DNA from: Spirochaetales bacterium
Lineage (GTDB): Bacteria > Spirochaetota > Spirochaetia > DSM-27196 > PWMO01
DNA: 8,919 nucleotides
Assembly (NCBI GenBank): GCA_007123465.1
Contig: SKLB01000043.1
Span: forward strand, 1-8,919
Direction of reading: 5' to 3'
How positions within the stretch are numbered: the stretch's first letter is position 1; the number at the start of each line of letters is the position of its first letter. The position numbers and the translations under genes were made by a program. Below, in pieces: positions 7,045 to 8,919 of the stretch. Under the pieces are notes generated by a model. That model was given only the letters and a program-made list of their open reading frames with translations. It was not told where the DNA came from and did no database searches.

Positions 7045-7847
7045 GACGCTCGGTAGAGGCTGCAGTTGCCGGAATCATCCTGCGCCTGCGGCGCAGACGC
7101 GGCAGGGCGCGTCGCACCACCGGCAAACGCGGGCGCTACGTCTTTGCACGCCCGGCGGCGCACGACGGTGCAATCAGCGATCTGGCCGTTGACGCCACGT
7201 TGCGCGCCGCCGCGCTGGACCGCGCTGCAGGCGGAGCCCGCTCGCTGATGGATCGCTCGCACCTGAGACAGAAGATACGCCGCCGGCGTGACCGCCACAC
7301 GGTCGTCTTTGTGCTCGACACCTCGGATTCCATGGCCGATCAGAACCAGCTGCACGTGGCGCGGATCGCGCTTCTGTCACTATTGGCGTCAGCCGAGCGA
7401 CGCAAAGACCGCGTTGCGTTGATCACCTTTGCCGATATCGAGGCCAAGGTGGCGCTCGAGCCAACCTCGGCTATTGCGCGTGCACGCTACGCCATCGATA
7501 ATCTTTCGCTTGGCGGTGCAACCCCGCTGGCCTCGGGGCTCTACCTCGCGCTGCGCCTGGTGGAAACCCAGCGCATGCGCGAGCCGGGAGAACCGATCGA
7601 GGTGCTGGTGTTCTCCGACGGTGAGGGTAACGTCTCGCCCAATGAGCAGCACCAGACTATCGAGTCGGTTGCCGCGATGAGTAAGCGCCTGGGCGTGCAC
7701 CCGTTGTTCATCGATACCACCGGGTCGCGGCGCGGTAGCCGAGCGATGCAGGAGCTCGCCGCTACGTTCAGCGGAACCTACCGGCGGCTGCACGGTGTCG
7801 ATCGCGAGGAGCTGGCGCAGATGATCAGCCAGGTGCGGGTAGGTTAG
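7014..7847 (+). CDS. chlD: VWA half of ChlD-like chelatase subunit, reached by -1 shift from 5842
   Basis: This frame-3 region is open from before the A run to TAG 7845-7847 and adds 277 residues to the first 391 of the upstream frame. The fused protein has 668 residues, a usual length for AAA-VWA ChlD proteins. The join reads as a typical ChlD linker: 'KLADDDTPEV', then a basic Arg-rich stretch, 'GKRGRYV', and 'DLAVDATLRAAA'. The VWA domain has a complete MIDAS: DTSDS at 493-497, T561 in GGATP and D593 in FSDGEGN (fused numbering). MIDAS metal binding lets ChlD dock the ATPase ring on the catalytic ChlH/CobN subunit. Conserved ChlD sequence begins well before any start codon here. TTG at 7200 and ATG at 7248 would cut into it and lack clear ribosome sites, so separate translation is unlikely. 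Alternatives are a sequencing indel in the A run or a genuine frameshift mutation. Conservation on both sides argues that the full protein is made. Confidence 0.82.
   Translation, partial: KLADDDTPEVRRSVEAAVAGIILRLRRRRGRARRTTGKRGRYVFARPAAHDGAISDLAVDATLRAAALDRAAGGARSLMDRSHLRQKIRRRRDRHTVVFVLDTSDSMADQNQLHVARIALLSLLASAERRKDRVALITFADIEAKVALEPTSAIARARYAIDNLSLGGATPLASGLYLALRLVETQRMREPGEPIEVLVFSDGEGNVSPNEQHQTIESVAAMSKRLGVHPLFIDTTGSRRGSRAMQELAATFSGTYRRLHGVDREELAQMISQVRVG
7080..7096 (+). other. Perfect GC-rich hairpin downstream of the A10 run
   Basis: CTGCGCC (7080-7086) pairs perfectly with GGCGCAG (7090-7096) around a TGC loop, a 7-bp stem. It starts about 64 nt after the slippery run, much further than the usual 5-9 nt for a frameshift stimulator. 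No T tract follows, so it is not an intrinsic terminator. It lies in an Arg-rich coding stretch and may be coincidental. Confidence 0.3.
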
Positions 7848-7858
7848 CTCAAGCCAAT

Positions 7859-7887
7859 TTGCCCGCCTGGCGCTGCGGCAGTATACT
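7859..7887 (+). promoter_or_regulatory. Candidate sigma70-type promoter of htpX
   Basis: TTGCCC (7859-7864), a 17-nt spacer and TATACT (7882-7887) lie between the chelatase stop and the htpX start, and would give a leader of about 26 nt. The matches are 4/6 and 5/6 with ideal spacing. I see no sigma32-like CCCCAT box, although htpX is heat-shock controlled in E. coli. Confidence 0.55.
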
Positions 7888-7920
7888 TTGATCAAAGCTC
7901 ACAAGACAGAGGTGGACTCG

Positions 7921-8778
7921 ATGAACCACGTCAAGACATTTTTTCTGATGACCCTGCTCACCGTGCTGCTGATCGTGCTCGGCGGTGCAATCGCCGGCCA
8001 ACAGGGTCTGATTATGGCTTTTGGATTTGCGCTGGTTCTGAATCTGTTCAGCTACTGGTTCAGCGATTCGATTGCCATCAAGATGACGCGATCGCGCGAA
8101 GTCAGTCGGGAACAGCAGCCGCAACTCTTCGATATGGTTGAGAGACTCAGTCAACAAGCCGGGCTGCCCACTCCCAGGATCTACGTCACACCTTCGCAGC
8201 AACCAAACGCCTTTGCCACGGGACGCAACCCGCGCCACGCAGCGGTTGCGGTAACCGAAGGCATTATGCGCGTTCTGGAACCTCCCGAACTCGAAGGGGT
8301 TATAGCCCACGAGCTGGCGCATATCAGGAACCGTGACACCCTGATCAGTACGATCGCTACCGTGATGGCCGGTGCGCTGGCCTTCCTGGCTCGCATGGGC
8401 CAGTATCGCATGATTTTCGGTGGTATGCGCGGCTCACGCAACAGCGGCGGCGGTGCAGCGATCCTGATCCAGTTGCTGGCGATTATCTTTGCGCCGTTGG
8501 CGGCCATGCTGATCAAAATGGCCATATCGCGATCACGCGAGTACATAGCTGACGCAGGCGCCGCGCGCATTGCAGGGGATCCCAACGGGCTGGCCAACGC
8601 TCTACTGAAGATGGAACAGTATGCCCAAGGCCGCCCGATGCAGATCAATGAGGCGGCCTCGCACATGTTCATCGTAAACCCGCTGTCGCGTCAGGGCATG
8701 GCGCGTATGTTCAGCACCCATCCACCGATTCAAGACCGCGTACGACGCTTGCGTCAGATAGAAGACGGCCGTCGCTAG
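7921..8778 (+). CDS. htpX: HtpX family membrane zinc metalloprotease (M48)
   Basis: The protein has 285 residues from the ATG at 7921, chosen because GAGG in AGAGGTGG lies 8 nt upstream and the family opening (basic residue, then a TM helix) starts there. A TTG at 7888 in the same frame would overlap the promoter. Hydrophobic helices lie at about 6-25 and 29-48, followed by the 'SDSIAIKM' region. The zinc motif HELAH is at 130-134 (H130, E131, H134), and the third ligand is E207 in 'SREYIADAGAARI'. Two more membrane segments lie at about 141-160 and 178-203, and the C-terminus has the usual 'FSTHPPIQDRVRRL'. HtpX sits in the inner membrane with its active site on the cytosolic side and degrades misfolded membrane proteins alongside FtsH. 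Its length is close to E. coli HtpX (293). All key residues are present. It follows the chelatase gene by 73 nt with its own promoter candidate, so I read it as a separate unit. Confidence 0.96.
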   Translation: MNHVKTFFLMTLLTVLLIVLGGAIAGQQGLIMAFGFALVLNLFSYWFSDSIAIKMTRSREVSREQQPQLFDMVERLSQQAGLPTPRIYVTPSQQPNAFATGRNPRHAAVAVTEGIMRVLEPPELEGVIAHELAHIRNRDTLISTIATVMAGALAFLARMGQYRMIFGGMRGSRNSGGGAAILIQLLAIIFAPLAAMLIKMAISRSREYIADAGAARIAGDPNGLANALLKMEQYAQGRPMQINEAASHMFIVNPLSRQGMARMFSTHPPIQDRVRRLRQIEDGRR

Positions 8779-8918
8779 TCGGCGGTAGCCGAAATAGTCA
8801 GCAGCCGCGCTTCGAGCGGCAGCTCCAGCTGAACCGCAGGCGAGGCTCTGCGCCACGGCAGCGCAACGCCATCGGCGCTGATGTGCACGTCGCGCCACGA
8901 GCGCGGCAGCTCAAGCTT
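8775..8918 (-). CDS. Unrecognised protein, C-terminal 47 residues (rest outside window)
   Basis: On the minus strand a frame is open from the window edge to TAG at 8777-8775, giving 47 residues that start 'KLELPRSWRDVHISADG' and end 'TISATAD'. The alternating hydrophobic pattern suggests beta strands. The codons (many CTG, GCG, CGC) match the rest of the window. The stop overlaps the htpX stop (8776-8778) in a tail-to-tail arrangement. No motif or family is recognisable in so short a piece. The longer minus-strand frame from 8898 to 8602 runs through htpX and is not protein-like. Confidence 0.5.
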   Translation of the reverse strand, partial: KLELPRSWRDVHISADGVALPWRRASPAVQLELPLEARLLTISATAD

Positions 8919-8919
8919 C

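Noticed and set aside
7200..7847. VWA protein as a separate gene starting at TTG 7200 (or ATG 7248)
   Set aside because: Conserved ChlD sequence (GKRGRYV, DLAVDATL) begins upstream of both codons and there is no clear ribosome site. Fusion through the A10 run explains the conservation better.
8764..8792. Palindrome GACGGCCGTC and the hairpin TCGGC-GGTA-GCCGA between the convergent htpX and minus-strand genes, as a terminator
   Set aside because: The stem is only 5 bp and no T tract follows on either strand. The palindrome lies in htpX coding sequence.

Overview
The window is GC-rich bacterial chromosome (roughly 60% GC by eye), densely coded and rich in CTG codons. Nothing in it looks like phage, plasmid or insertion sequence. 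Taxonomy is uncertain. A Gram-negative-type, possibly spirochaete-like bacterium would fit the short 'LAA|QE' signal peptide, the two-TM sensor-like protein and the strong GGAGG ribosome sites with GTG/TTG starts, but no marker gene fixes this.

Layout. (1) 1-1053, plus strand: the 3' part of an unrecognised helical, Arg-rich protein. (2) 1104-3002, plus: a CbbX/SpoVK-type AAA+ ATPase with an N-terminal PH-like domain and a TerB-like segment. (3) 3013-4299, minus, convergent with (2): a cysteinyl-tRNA-synthetase-like enzyme that has lost two of the four zinc ligands and the C-terminal anticodon-binding domain. (4) 4281-5204, minus, overlapping the start of (3): an orphan membrane sensor-like protein with two TM helices and a periplasmic domain but no output domain. 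(5) 5413-5814, plus, divergent from (4): a small exported beta-rich, lipocalin-like protein. (6) 5842-7847, plus: a ChlI/ChlD-type metal chelatase gene. The AAA+ part is in frame 1 and the VWA part in frame 3, and they meet at a run of ten A's that looks like a -1 frameshift or transcription-slippage site. (7) 7921-8778, plus: the HtpX membrane metalloprotease with its own plausible promoter. (8) 8775-8918, minus: the last 47 codons of an unrecognised gene that runs off the window.

How the parts may work together. The chelatase locus probably makes two proteins from one gene. Normal decoding gives a 400-aa ChlI-like ATPase. Slippage on the A run gives a 668-aa ATPase-VWA protein like ChlD. 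Together they would form the motor of a cobalt- or magnesium-chelatase whose large catalytic subunit (CobN/ChlH type) is not in the window. The sensor-like protein and the CysRS-like enzyme overlap by 19 nt, with the ribosome site of the second inside the first, so they are probably translationally coupled.

The two most notable signals are the A10 recoding site in the chelatase gene and the CysRS-like protein, whose remodelled zinc site suggests it may not be an ordinary cysteinyl-tRNA synthetase.
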